Below, in pieces: positions 25,877 to 37,490 of a DNA stretch of 64,000 bases. Position 1 is the stretch's first letter. Every line of letters starts with the position of its first letter. Origin of the DNA: Haloprofundus halophilus (GTDB lineage Archaea; Halobacteriota; Halobacteria; Halobacteriales; Haloferacaceae). A model generated the notes under the pieces. It was not told the DNA's origin and did no database searches. It saw only the letters and a list, made by a program, of their open reading frames with translations. The DNA lies in contig NZ_QQRR01000002.1 in assembly GCF_003439925.1 (NCBI RefSeq), positions 620,001 to 684,000 of the forward strand. Direction: 5' to 3'. A program made the position numbers and the translations under genes.

Positions 25877-26833
25877 CTACAGCGACCGCTCCGGATTCCC
25901 GTGTAGAAGCATGTCGGAGAACATCCGCTTGAACGCCGCCTCGTCGATGGCTTCGACGACCCGCGTCCGCGGTTCGCCGTCGGTGATACCGAGTTCGTCG
26001 ACGAGGCTGTAGCCGCGGGTCATCCCCTCCCTCTCGTCGACGTCGACGAAGTACGTCTCCGCTTCGGTCACGAGCCCCGGATTCAGAAAGCAGGCGAGCG
26101 CCAGCGAGTCCGGTTGAGTGGTCGCGTCGACGCCGAGACGCTCCTTCGAGAACTCGCGGGCGTGGCGCGTGATGGTCGTGAAGAAGTCGGCGTAAGGCGT
26201 GTCGGCTTCCTCGAACGCCTCCAGTTCGTCGGCCTCGAACGACCCCTGTCGAATCGTCAACCCCCAGTCGACGAGGTTCACGTCGAGTTCGTGCATCACG
26301 ATCTTCGCGGCGTCGGGGTCGACCCAGAAGTTGAACTCCGCGGAGGGGGTGTCGTTGCCGAGCGTGTTCACCGCCCCGCCCATCACCCACACCTCGTCGA
26401 GCAACTCGTTCAGCTCGGGTTCGCGGCGGACCGCCAGCGCGACGTTAGTCAGCGGGCCGATACAGGCGAGACTCACCTCGCCCGGCGACTCGCGCGCCGC
26501 TTCGACGATTCTGTCGACGGCGTGGCCGTCGGCGGAGGGGATTCCGGTGTCGGGGTAGAGTTCGCCGCCGAGACCGCCGTCGCCGTGGACGTGGTCGACG
26601 TGCTCGAACTCCTTGACGAGCGGCCGGCGCGACCCCTCGTACACCGGTACCTCGTCGGCGGCGTCAGCGAGGTCGAGGGTGTACTTGGCGTTCTCGACCT
26701 CGTAGTCGAACTCGACGTTTCCGGCGACGATGGTGAGCGCCTCCAGTTCGATAGAATCGGCCAGCGCGGCCATCAGGATGGCCTGCGTGTCGTCGCCCGC
26801 GGTGTCCGTGTCGACGATGAGTCGGCGTGCCAT
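25877..26833 (-). CDS. Inosine/uridine-preferring nucleoside hydrolase family
   Basis: 318 residues. The Ca-binding N-terminal signature is VDTDTAGDDTQAI, a variant of DTDPGxDD; further conserved blocks are PVYEGSRRPL, HVHGDGGLGG, LACIGPLTNVALAV, VWVMGGAVNTLGN and AEFNFWVDPDAA. The family hydrolyses ribonucleosides to base and ribose for salvage. Base preference cannot be told. It is divergent from the fructosamine-kinase-like gene with a 50-base gap. Confidence 0.92.
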   Translation of the reverse strand: MARRLIVDTDTAGDDTQAILMAALADSIELEALTIVAGNVEFDYEVENAKYTLDLADAADEVPVYEGSRRPLVKEFEHVDHVHGDGGLGGELYPDTGIPSADGHAVDRIVEAARESPGEVSLACIGPLTNVALAVRREPELNELLDEVWVMGGAVNTLGNDTPSAEFNFWVDPDAAKIVMHELDVNLVDWGLTIRQGSFEADELEAFEEADTPYADFFTTITRHAREFSKERLGVDATTQPDSLALACFLNPGLVTEAETYFVDVDEREGMTRGYSLVDELGITDGEPRTRVVEAIDEAAFKRMFSDMLLHGNPERSL

Positions 26834-26883
26834 GTCGGCGAGTCGGTCGGTGGGACCTTAACGCTCCCGCGACATCGAGCGCT

Positions 26884-27732
26884 ATGGACCCGGAGCTCGT
26901 CGACCGGCTGGCCGCCGAACTCGGCGCGGAACCAGTCGAACTGACCGAACTCGACGGAGGCATGATCGGCTCGGTGTCCCGCGTCGACCTCGACGACGGT
27001 CGGACCGTCGTCGCCAAGGTCGGCGACACCCCGCTCGACGTGGAGGCGTTCATGCTCCGCTATCTCGCCGAGGAGAGCGACCTCCCGGTTCCCGACGTCT
27101 CGTACGCCGACCCCGAGTTGCTGGTCCTCTCGCACGTCGACGCCGAGTCGGCGTTCTCGCCGGCGGCCGAACGCGACGCCGCCGAGCACCTCTGTCGTCT
27201 CCACGACGTGAGCGCCGACGCGTTCGGCTTCCCCCGAGACACGCTCACCGGCCCGGTGCGTCAACCGAACCCGTGGACCGACTCCTGGGCGGAGTTCTTC
27301 GGCGAACACAGGCTTCGGCACGTTGCCGACCTCGCCGTCGAGAAGGGAGCGCTCTCGGCGTCGCTGCGCGAGCGCGTCGGCGCGGTCGTCGACGACCTCG
27401 ACTCGCTTCTGACCGAACCCGAGGGACCGTCGCTGATTCACGGCGACGTGTGGACGACGAACCTGCTCGCCTGCGACGGCGAGATTCGGGCGTTCCTCGA
27501 CCCGGCGTGCTACTACGCACATCCGGAGGTCGAGTTGGCGTACGTCGACTGGACGGACACGTTCGACGACGCGTTTTTCACTCGGTATCGGGAGTCTCGC
27601 GGCATCGAATCTGGCTTCTTCGAGCGTCGTCGATTCGTCTATCGGCTCTACCCGCTGTTGGTCCACGTCCACCTGTTCGGCGGACGGTATCCGACCGAGT
27701 TGGCGGAGACGCTCGAGCGACTGGGGTACTGA
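26884..27732 (+). CDS. Fructosamine kinase / aminoglycoside phosphotransferase-fold protein
   Basis: 282 residues. Small-kinase features: LDGGMIGSVSRVDLDDGRTVVAKVG (N-lobe with Lys), catalytic HGDVWTTNLL and metal-binding DPACYYAHPEVELAYVDW, the form typical of FN3K-type ketoamine kinases, which phosphorylate ribulosamines or fructosamines so that glycated proteins can be repaired. Substrate is inferred from the family only. Its end marks the last ordinary high-GC gene before the AT-richer island. Confidence 0.87.
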   Translation: MDPELVDRLAAELGAEPVELTELDGGMIGSVSRVDLDDGRTVVAKVGDTPLDVEAFMLRYLAEESDLPVPDVSYADPELLVLSHVDAESAFSPAAERDAAEHLCRLHDVSADAFGFPRDTLTGPVRQPNPWTDSWAEFFGEHRLRHVADLAVEKGALSASLRERVGAVVDDLDSLLTEPEGPSLIHGDVWTTNLLACDGEIRAFLDPACYYAHPEVELAYVDWTDTFDDAFFTRYRESRGIESGFFERRRFVYRLYPLLVHVHLFGGRYPTELAETLERLGY

Positions 27733-27982
27733 GCGGGGACGGAGGGTAACAGACTTCTATCGCCGTCGGGTAGCTTCGAACGGCCGATGACGACGGCACC
27801 GTTCCGAGTCGGGGTGGCACCCGACGGTGACGAACCCTATGAGTGCCGAGGCCGCCGTTTTGACGGTAGAAAGTGTCTCTCTAAAGGAATTTTGTTGTGG
27901 CCACAGTAGACATAGGCCCCGGTCAGGTTCTCGCCGATTAGGCAAACACGGATTCAACAACGTTGCCGAGCAATCGTATAGT

Positions 27983-28261
27983 ATGGCCGCCGAAATCTCC
28001 GACTGGGTTCGAGAAATTGCTGAAGCCCACGGCCTTCCGGAGATCGAAGTGTTCGGGCGGGCACTCGAGCGCGATCTCGAAGACCTGTGGGAGGGCCTCA
28101 TTCTCACACGATACCTCGACGGCGAACTCGACTGCGAGGAAGCAATCGAACGTATCAGTCGGACAAAAGTCAAGTCAGAGAGATTCCTAATCTCCGAAAT
28201 CGATTCAGAGCCGCGAAGAACACTGCTCGAAGCATATCGGATACCTATCCACCGTTCATAA
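27983..28261 (+). CDS. VapB-type antitoxin-like protein, orphan
   Basis: 92 residues from ATG 27983, mostly helical and acidic: AEISDWVREIAEAHGLPE, then EVFGRALERDLEDLWEGLIL and DGELDCEEAIERISRTKVKS. This pattern resembles small haloarchaeal proteins annotated as VapB-like antitoxins that pair with PIN toxins. No PIN-domain gene follows: the next 1.3 kb holds no intact frame. The C-terminus (DSEPRRTLLEAYRIPIHRS) looks unlike the usual family end, so the gene may be truncated. An in-frame ATG at 27827 would add unconserved sequence. Confidence 0.5.
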   Translation: MAAEISDWVREIAEAHGLPEIEVFGRALERDLEDLWEGLILTRYLDGELDCEEAIERISRTKVKSERFLISEIDSEPRRTLLEAYRIPIHRS

Positions 28262-28306
28262 TCGGCACAAACCCCCGGAAGAACCACTCTCAGACCGATT
28301 GAGAAC

Positions 28307-28720
28307 CCGATTATGACTCCGAACGATTAGCCTCTCTACGGACCGTGTTATGGTGAGAATTGGCTTCAGAGGACTCAAGACATCGGTTTTCAAATCGTGA
28401 TTTGACTAGCTACCCATCTTCTTAGCCATCGGTTATCGAAAACCGATAGAATGCGACCGATTATGAAAATATGTGGACCCATGCAATCGAATGTAGAACA
28501 GAGCTCTTATTCCACCAACACCCTCTCTGGGACGGCCCTGAAGCTCCCTCTGGGCAGACTACTGGTACTGCACCCACTTACGAGTGGGCCCGTATCACCA
28601 TCGAGCTTGGTTTTGCGTCTCTCTTGCGGAGGCTGTGACCGATTATGAAGTTGAAGATGAGGGTTCACCGGAGACGAGACCTCCAGATAACCAATTCTCG
28701 GTCGTCCGGCTCGATTATGA
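28307..28720 (+). repeat. Four dispersed copies of CCGATTATGA
   Basis: Exact CCGATTATGA at 28307-28316, 28457-28466 and 28639-28648, plus TCGATTATGA at 28711-28720, all on the same strand. A 10-mer with this composition should be rare in this GC-rich genome, so four in 414 bases is unlikely by chance. Confidence 0.6.
28391..28447. promoter_or_regulatory. Two palindromic elements in the island
   Basis: CAAATC-GT-GATTTG (28391-28404) and ATCGGTT-ATCGAA-AACCGAT (28428-28447) are perfect inverted repeats 23 bases apart, ending 9 bases before one CCGATTATGA copy. They could be operators or remnants of a mobile-element end. Confidence 0.45.
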
Positions 28721-29627
28721 ATACTGCGAAGATTTCGGGAGACGAGGAGTGCAAGTTTCAAAACGACGTCGCGCTCATCAACCTGTCGAGCGTCAACCTC
28801 CCCCCAAGCGACTCTTCGCGGACGCACTCACCGTCTATCACGGTGCGTCGGTTCGATTCCTTACCGCCGTGGACGAAGGCGCACCCGAAGAATAGGTGAG
28901 TGTGACGACCGACTACCACCAGGGGGTAGAACGGCTGTGTGAGGCACCTACGTCCAGTGAGGTCGTTTGTACTGCAGATATCGTTGATGGTCTCGTCTTC
29001 GCGGCGTCCGACATCGACTTCCCCATTGTCGGCATAGTTACCTACTCACGGATCCACGAGTTCTCCCTCGGCGACTCTGCGACCCAACTCAGCGTCCGAT
29101 TGGAGACGACCATCTTCTTCGCGCATTCCAGGGGCTTGCATAGTGGAAGTCTTGTTCGCAGGCTCGTTGAAAAGCCTCTGTTCTGACGCGAAAGTGTCGC
29201 TCCGGTGCTTTCAATGAGGAAGATTCGACGAAGGCGAACACTGTGTCCAGTGCGGTCGCAACGAGTTTCGACGGCTCTCCTCCTTCCCGAGGATAGCCGG
29301 TGAAGGTTTCTGACAGTACAGAATAGAGCCGCTTCCTGTGAACTTCAAAGCTTATTCCCCGAACGAAACTTGTTCGACAGCCGTAACCGAGCGACGATTT
29401 CGATGTGTCCACGACGTCAACTCAACACGGCTCTTCGCCAGAGATCGCTCAAGCTGTGGCGACTCTGGCGGTCTCATTCACACGCTCACTCGACCGTTGG
29501 AAGTAGCCGTAGACGGCTCTGTCGACAAATCGTACGGTGACCACGTTCGACTTTCAGGCAGTCATGGGATACTGTCTCGTTGTCTCTTTGCACGGCGGTT
29601 TATGGTCCGGTCGCTCGTCGGGAGGGT

Positions 29628-30530
29628 ATGGAGACCCGACCACTCGGCGAGACGGGACACGACTCGAGCATCCTCACCTTCGGCGCCATCGCCCTCGACC
29701 CACTCGACCAGGAGGCGGCCGACGAGATGGTCGCGGACGTTCTCGACGCAGGCGTCAATCATTTCGACGTCGCGCCGACGTACGGCGATGCGGAACTGAA
29801 ACTCGCGCCGACGCTGGAAGAGCGACGCGAGGAGATCTTCCTGGGCTGTAAGACCCAGGAGCGAACGTACTACGGCGCGTGGGGCGAACTCCACCGTTCG
29901 CTGGAACGGCTCGGTACGGACTCCATCGACCTCTACCAGTTCCACGCGCTCACTCGGTACGACGAACTCGAGGCGATTACGGGCGAGTACAGCCCCGAGA
30001 TGGCACAGGGTGACCACGACCCCGGCGCGCTTCAGGCGTTCAGAGAGGCGAAATCGGAGGGGCTGATCGATCACATCGGCCTGACGAGCCACGGAGACCC
30101 GTCGCTGATTCGCGCCGCGATACGGCAGATCCCGGAGCTCGAGACCGTGATGTTCCCGTTCAACTTCACGCTCGCGGCCAAGGAGGGACCGGAGTACGAC
30201 TACGGCTCGGTACTGAAGCTCGCCTCCGAGAGAGGGCTCGGAACACTCTGTATCAAGGGGTTCGCGAAGGGCCGCTGGCCGGAGTCTCTCTCCGAGGAAG
30301 AGCGCCCCTACAGCACGTGGTACGAGCCGTACGACACCGAAACCGAACTCACCGAGTGCCTGCGGTTCGCGCTCTCACACGGGATGACGTCGATTCCGAA
30401 CGCGGGCGACCCCGCACTCGTCCCGGCGATTCTCGACGCAGCAGCCGCCTACGAGCCGATGAGCGAAGCGGAACGAGAAGAACTGAAACGACGCGCTCGC
30501 GATGCCGATTCGCCCGTTCCGGCACCCTGA
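29628..30530 (+). CDS. Aldo/keto reductase
   Basis: 300 residues from ATG 29628, about 26 bases after a TATA-like GTTTATGG. TIM-barrel AKR motifs: FDVAPTYGDAE (Asp and Tyr of the catalytic tetrad), FLGCK (Lys) and IDLYQFHAL (His), followed by GLIDHIGLTSHGDPS. NADPH-linked reduction of an aldehyde or ketone is expected; substrate unknown. The gene sits directly after the AT-rich island. Confidence 0.88.
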   Translation: METRPLGETGHDSSILTFGAIALDPLDQEAADEMVADVLDAGVNHFDVAPTYGDAELKLAPTLEERREEIFLGCKTQERTYYGAWGELHRSLERLGTDSIDLYQFHALTRYDELEAITGEYSPEMAQGDHDPGALQAFREAKSEGLIDHIGLTSHGDPSLIRAAIRQIPELETVMFPFNFTLAAKEGPEYDYGSVLKLASERGLGTLCIKGFAKGRWPESLSEEERPYSTWYEPYDTETELTECLRFALSHGMTSIPNAGDPALVPAILDAAAAYEPMSEAEREELKRRARDADSPVPAP

Positions 30531-30769
30531 GGGGGACTCGACGTGTCCGGTGGACGAAACGGACTTCGAGCTCCTCCAGCAGTATCGAATCGGACGAACA
30601 GACCCCCGTCTTCGTGACGTTCGAACGGCTTCACAGTCACGACGAACGCGACAGGTCCGGAATTTTGCGTCGCGATGGCCTCGATCTTCTGAACGACGTC
30701 ACCGTCCCCGAACCGTGAATACTCGCTCACTATCCTCTAATACCTCTGGGGTCGTTAAGAGACGGGAAA

Positions 30770-32140
30770 ATGACGCCGAACGCATTCAGAAACGACACAT
30801 CGACTGCGGCCGGTTCGTCGATGCTGATCGACCGGTACCTCCCCGAGTACGACGTCACGGCGGTTCGACACACGGTCGTGAACGCCGATCCTGAGACGAC
30901 CTACGAGGCGATGCTCGCGGCCGACCTGATGGACTTGGGACCGACCGTCCGCGCCCTCGGACAACTGCGAGACGTCCCGCGACTACTTCTGGAGCGTAAC
31001 GGAGCTGCCCCGGAGCAGCCGCCGCCCAAGCAGTTACGGTTCGCCGATGTCCCGGAGACAGCGGAGTGGACGCTGCTCGACGAAGCGCCGGGTGAAGAGT
31101 TCGTCTTCGGTGCGGTCGGCAAGTTCTGGCGACCCGAAATCGAGTGGCTGCAGGTCGACGCGGAGGAGTTCGCGGAGTTCGACGAACCGGGTAACGCGAA
31201 ACTCGCGATAAGCCTCTCCGTCCGCCCGTACGGCGAGCGGCGGACGCTCCTCTCCTACGAGGCGCGCACGGTGACGACGTCCGAGCGTGCCCGCAGGAAC
31301 TTCCGACTGTACTGGCGGGTGATCGGTCCGTTCGCGGGCTACCTGATGTCTCAGGCGCTCGAACGCATCGAGGCCGACGCGGAGGCGCAGCCACGTCGGG
31401 AACCCACGACGGATTTACACGTTGACAGTAGTGTAGAAGGCCGTTCGAAGTGGACCGACAGACGAACCCTCGCAGCCTTCGTACTCGGTCTTGTGGGCGC
31501 GTACCACTTCGCGATACGGCCCTGGCACCGTCAGTGGGGAGCGACGAACGGGGAAGCGCGCGCTACCATGCCAGGTGACGACCTGCTCTCGGATGCGACC
31601 GCGCAGGTCACCCACGCGATCGAGATCGACGCCCCCACCGAGGCCGTGTGGCCGTGGCTCGTCCAGATTGGACAGGGTCGCGGCGGTTTCTATAGCTACG
31701 ACTGGATAGAGAACGCTATCGGTGCCGACATCCACAACGTGGATCGGATCGTCCCGGAGTACCAGGAACTCGAGGAAGGGGACGTCATCAGGTTGGCGCC
31801 TAAAGACTATCCCGTCTCGTCTCCCGAATCTGCGCCGGAAGTCGTCCACCTCGACCCCGAGCGTGCGCTCGTCCTGAGTCCTCCGGGGGAGTCGCCCGCG
31901 TGGACCTGGGCATTCGTCCTCGTTCCGCTCGGCGAGGGCACAACGCGGCTTCTCGCCCGTATGCGGTCGAACCCGCGGCGGTCCTCTCTCGGACCGCTGG
32001 CGGGGCATCCGACGCTCCTCGGAGCGGTCGACTACCTCTTCTGGGAACCCGCGCACTTCCTCATGGAGCGAAAGATGCTCACGGGAATCAAACGACGTGC
32101 CGAACGGGCGGTACGGACAGATTCGCCCTCGACAGCGTGA
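30770..32140 (+). CDS. Double SRPBCC-domain protein
   Basis: 456 residues. Residues ~30-210 form one SRPBCC/START-like domain (HTVVNADPETTYEAM ... FVFGAVGKFWRP ... YGERRTLLSYEART). A hydrophobic helix (TLAAFVLGLVGAYHFAI, about 230-246) separates it from a second, THAIEIDAPTEAVWPWLVQIGQGRGGFYSYDWIEN, to the end. Such cavities bind lipids or other hydrophobic ligands. The single helix may anchor it to the membrane. ATG 30770 follows a TATA-like TAATACC; an ATG at 30821 is also possible. Confidence 0.75.
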   Translation: MTPNAFRNDTSTAAGSSMLIDRYLPEYDVTAVRHTVVNADPETTYEAMLAADLMDLGPTVRALGQLRDVPRLLLERNGAAPEQPPPKQLRFADVPETAEWTLLDEAPGEEFVFGAVGKFWRPEIEWLQVDAEEFAEFDEPGNAKLAISLSVRPYGERRTLLSYEARTVTTSERARRNFRLYWRVIGPFAGYLMSQALERIEADAEAQPRREPTTDLHVDSSVEGRSKWTDRRTLAAFVLGLVGAYHFAIRPWHRQWGATNGEARATMPGDDLLSDATAQVTHAIEIDAPTEAVWPWLVQIGQGRGGFYSYDWIENAIGADIHNVDRIVPEYQELEEGDVIRLAPKDYPVSSPESAPEVVHLDPERALVLSPPGESPAWTWAFVLVPLGEGTTRLLARMRSNPRRSSLGPLAGHPTLLGAVDYLFWEPAHFLMERKMLTGIKRRAERAVRTDSPSTA

Positions 32141-32386
32141 CGAGTCGGTAGTCGACGAGTGAAGTCCGACCGGGCCTGCGGACACGGGTCCTGACCCCGA
32201 TAACCAGCCGTGACTGCCTTCGGTGACCGCCGCTCGTTTCGACGCGGCGTCGGGCCCGCGTCCGGGCGTGTCAGATAGTGTAGCAGAGACGGCTACGCTC
32301 GGCACAAGGTACAAACCTCTCGCTGACAAAAGTTCATAAACTCGATAGTGTTCTTGGCCAGCAGCGAAGATTTCCTTACCGAATAG

Positions 32387-34615
<2,229 letters not shown>

Positions 34616-35024
34616 GCCGAGCGGCGAGCCGCCGGGTCGGCGACCGCGGACGACGGTTCGGTACCGTGTCGTCGCGGTCCGTCCTCGGACTCGCACGCAG
34701 TTCGTGAAGACGGGTCGAAGAGTGGAGCTGCGACGGTTCCGCTCGTCCACTTCTCGTCGATACCTGCCGGGCGCTGTTTTCCGTCCGATTACCGCGTTAC
34801 GCTACACGTCCCGGTTCCGGCCGTCGGTTACCGAAGTTGAGAACCGGAGATACTACGGAAGCCATTACCCGTTGTGACGAATCGAATACCGTTTCGAGTT
34901 CGGACCGCATAGGTGGTCGAACGGCTACAAAACTGGGGAACTACGAAACACTCGACTCCATTCGAGGTTCTTCGGAGGACGAATGCCAACCCTTATCCGT
35001 GTGCTCCGGTTGTGTTTGGTCGTA
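34616..35024. other. Intergenic region between katG and cspA
   Basis: 409 bases. The only supported element is the cspA promoter at the right end (CCTTATCC, 34991-34998). No convincing gene, RNA or repeat was seen in the rest. Confidence 0.5.
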
Positions 35025-35219
35025 ATGGCAAACGGTACGGTTGACTTCTTCAACGACACGGGCGGTTACGGTTTCATCACGACTGAGGACTCCGACGAGG
35101 ACGTGTTCTTCCACATGGAAGACGTTGGCGGCGAGGACCTTACGGAAGGAACTGAGATCGAATTCGACATCGAACAGGCCCCGAAAGGTCCGCGCGCGAC
35201 GAACGTCGTCCGCAACTAA
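35025..35219 (+). CDS. cspA: Cold-shock protein CspA family
   Basis: 64 residues, a single cold-shock domain: GTVDFFNDTGGYGFIT carries RNP1 and DVFFHMED carries RNP2; it ends GPRATNVVRN. It binds single-stranded nucleic acid, likely as an RNA chaperone. The ATG is about 30 bases after a TATA-like CCTTATCC, as expected for a leaderless mRNA. Confidence 0.95.
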   Translation: MANGTVDFFNDTGGYGFITTEDSDEDVFFHMEDVGGEDLTEGTEIEFDIEQAPKGPRATNVVRN

Positions 35220-35372
35220 CGAGGGTTTCACGCCGCCGACGAGGCGGTATAACTGACTTCACTTCTTTCGACGCTCCGCTCGGCGAGCGACTGCTCCGTG
35301 CGGACTCGGCGCGCTTCGACGGACCCGACTATCGGTGCGGAGCCTTTTGGACGCGCGACGCCAACGAAGACC

Positions 35373-35651
35373 ATGAGTGACGCGAACGACGAACTGGAGT
35401 TCGAACGCGTAAAACAGCAGGCGGCGGCGGCCGTCCGCGAGACCGACGCCGTCTCGCTCTACGTCGGCCTCGTCGGCGACGGAGAGAACGAGTTCTACTT
35501 CGCCAACGACGTCGACGAGGAGCGACTGCAGGAGATGGCCAGCCAGCAGCTCGGCATGCTGACGCGCGTGCTCGCCGAACAGTCCGACGCGAGCATCGAC
35601 CAGGTCGCGGAACACGCCGCGGAGACGGCCAGACAGATGAACTTACGGTGA
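35373..35651 (+). CDS. Conserved haloarchaeal small protein, unknown function
   Basis: 92 residues, acidic. A helix (ELEFERVKQQAAAAVRET) is followed by a strand-turn-strand (VSLYVGLVGDGENEFYFAND) and a longer helical part (EERLQEMASQQLGMLTRV...). No named family recognised. The ATG at 35373 is supported by a TATA-like GCCTTTTGG about 28 bases upstream, so it is very probably a real gene. Confidence 0.7.
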   Translation: MSDANDELEFERVKQQAAAAVRETDAVSLYVGLVGDGENEFYFANDVDEERLQEMASQQLGMLTRVLAEQSDASIDQVAEHAAETARQMNLR

Positions 35652-35688
35652 CGTGCCGTCGTCCTCGCTACCGCCGAACGACCGCTCG

Positions 35689-37341
35689 CTACTGCCGCCG
35701 AACCGAGGCGGCGACCGGTAGTACCGAGGGCGTCTGCACGCCGGCCGCGTACCGTCCCGGGCCGCTCGCGACGAGAGACGGCGTCTCGTTCGAGGACCCC
35801 GACTCGTTCGACTGTTGAATCACGTACCGCTGGCCGACCATCGGGTCCAGCAGACTGTCGACGGGTGCACGGTCGTCGCGCAGCACGGGTACGTCGCCCG
35901 TCTCGGTCGTCCGCTGGTAGTTCCGAATCTCGCTTTCGAGGTCGATACCGATGTTCCTCCGGTCGTTTCGCGCGAGCAGTTGTTCTTCGGTGACGACAGA
36001 GTCGTTCTTCGTGGCGACGACCTCGATGTTCTGGACGACTCCGCTCCCGGCCGTCGGGAAGCTGTACACGTGCGGGAACACCTGTGACATCGTCTTGTAC
36101 TCCGCGCGGTAGAACTTCGACGCCGGGCCGGTGGGTGCGGAGATGACGTTGGCGAACAGGACGCCGTCCTCCGAGAGCCGACTGTCCGCGAGTCGCATGA
36201 ACTCCTCGGTGGTCAACTCGAACGGCACCTTGTCCTTCTGGTAGGCGTCGAGGACGATGAGGTCGTACGTGCGATTCGTCTCCTGGAGATACTGCCGCCC
36301 CCCGGTGTTGTAGACGTTCAGGTTCTCGGACTCCTCGACGTCGAAGTACCGCTCGGCGGCGTCGATGACCTCGGGGTCGATTTCGGCCACGTCGACGGTG
36401 ACGTCATAGTCCTCGGCGAACCGCTTCGGACCGGTGAACCCACCGCCGCCGACGAACAGCACGCGGTCGACGTCGTCGGTCATCAGGAGCGGGAGGTGAA
36501 AGTACCGGGTGTAGTCGAAGACGTGACGGTCGGGGTCGCTCTTGTCCATCGCGCTGTGTCGCTGGCCGTCGAGATACAGCGTCCGCGTGTCGCCGAGGTC
36601 GACGACCTGAAGCTCCTGATACGGCGTCTGCGTCTCGTAGACGACGCGGCCCTCGACGGAGAGTCCGGCCGCCCCGCTTCCGATGGCGGCGAGGAGGAGA
36701 ACGACGACGAACCCGCTCGCTACGGCTTGGTCCCGACCGACACCGGGACGGGCGAGGACGACCGCCGTCGCCACCGAGAGCAGTCCGAAGATGAGCGCTA
36801 TCTGCTCGACGCCGAGCGACGGAATGAGAAAGTACGTCGTCGCGAACGCACCGACGATGCTCCCGATGGTCCCGAGCGCGTAGACGTGGCCCGACGCCTC
36901 TCCCAGGCTCTCTTTCGCCGAGAGTTCGGCCGCGTACGGGCTGATGTAGCCGAGCAGATACGTCGGCGGGCCGAACAGCAGCGTGATGGCCGGCAGCGAG
37001 GCGAACCGGCTCGGCAGCGGAAATCCGGACGTCGCCCGCAACAGCAGGTCTCCGAGGAAGATGAGCCCGGCGACGTACGCCGCCGTCAGCAGAAACACGC
37101 GCGCCATGCGGTCGTTCGTCGCCTGCCGGGCCGCGAGCTTCCCCCCGCGGTGGTAGCCGTAGCTGAGTGCGGCGAGGAAGACGCCGATGATACCGCCCCA
37201 CGTGTAGATGCTGCTGCCGAACTGCGGTGCGATCATCCGTCCGGCGAGAATCTCCAGCCCCATACTGGCGACTCCGGAGACGAACACCGCCAGTTCCGGC
37301 TTCGAGAGTCGGAGAGAGTCGAAGGAGCGAGACGTGCTCAT
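35689..37341 (-). CDS. Membrane-fused spermidine-synthase-like protein
   Basis: 550 residues. The N-terminal ~230 residues contain about six to seven membrane helices (VFVSGVASMGLEILAGRMIAP, GGIIGVFLAALSYGYH, ITLLFGPPTYLLGYISPYAAEL). The rest is a SpeE-like aminopropyltransferase fold: YQELQVVD, RTLYLDGQRHSAM, VLFVGGGGFTGPKRFAE, VDVAEIDPEVIDAAERYF and YDLIVLDAYQKDKVP. Such fusions are common in bacteria and haloarchaea; whether they make polyamines is doubtful in organisms low in polyamines. Start MSTSRS at 37341 is chosen over a further nine residues upstream. Confidence 0.85.
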   Translation of the reverse strand: MSTSRSFDSLRLSKPELAVFVSGVASMGLEILAGRMIAPQFGSSIYTWGGIIGVFLAALSYGYHRGGKLAARQATNDRMARVFLLTAAYVAGLIFLGDLLLRATSGFPLPSRFASLPAITLLFGPPTYLLGYISPYAAELSAKESLGEASGHVYALGTIGSIVGAFATTYFLIPSLGVEQIALIFGLLSVATAVVLARPGVGRDQAVASGFVVVLLLAAIGSGAAGLSVEGRVVYETQTPYQELQVVDLGDTRTLYLDGQRHSAMDKSDPDRHVFDYTRYFHLPLLMTDDVDRVLFVGGGGFTGPKRFAEDYDVTVDVAEIDPEVIDAAERYFDVEESENLNVYNTGGRQYLQETNRTYDLIVLDAYQKDKVPFELTTEEFMRLADSRLSEDGVLFANVISAPTGPASKFYRAEYKTMSQVFPHVYSFPTAGSGVVQNIEVVATKNDSVVTEEQLLARNDRRNIGIDLESEIRNYQRTTETGDVPVLRDDRAPVDSLLDPMVGQRYVIQQSNESGSSNETPSLVASGPGRYAAGVQTPSVLPVAASVRRQ

Positions 37342-37490
37342 GACACACCGAAAGGAGCGCGTCGCCATAACTGTTCGACGGATACGTCCGCGGACAGCCC
37401 GAACCCGAACGCGGTCACAGACTGACGAACACGGTCGCCGACGCTCGTGCGACCCCCGCGCTTACCTCTCGCGAGACCGTACACACGGCG

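Larger units (their letters stand above)
28262..29627. other. AT-richer island without intact genes
   Basis: This 1.37 kb is visibly richer in A and T than the flanks and its reading frames lack haloarchaeal codon character. Short frames exist (about 28584-28895 and 28896-29186 on plus, 29089-29412 on minus), but none gives a recognisable product; the last has a helical stretch (PSKLVATALDTVFAFVESS) that could be a fragment of something mobile. Also present are four copies of a CCGATTATGA-type motif and two palindromes. Most likely a decayed insertion. Confidence 0.55.

Noticed and set aside
29089-29412. Possible transposase fragment on the minus strand in the AT-rich island
   Set aside because: No DDE or HUH motif, no inverted ends and no target duplication could be seen; recorded only as part of the island.
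30449-30730. 93-codon minus-strand frame between the aldo/keto reductase and SRPBCC genes
   Set aside because: Its first half looks protein-like (VVQKIEAIATQNSGPVAF), but it overlaps the 3' end of the reductase gene antisense, shows no domain and may be frameshifted; not strong enough to call.
34616-35024. Search for an RNA gene or riboswitch before cspA
   Set aside because: Only the TATA-like box of cspA is recognisable; no stable stem-loop or tRNA-like fold was evident by eye.
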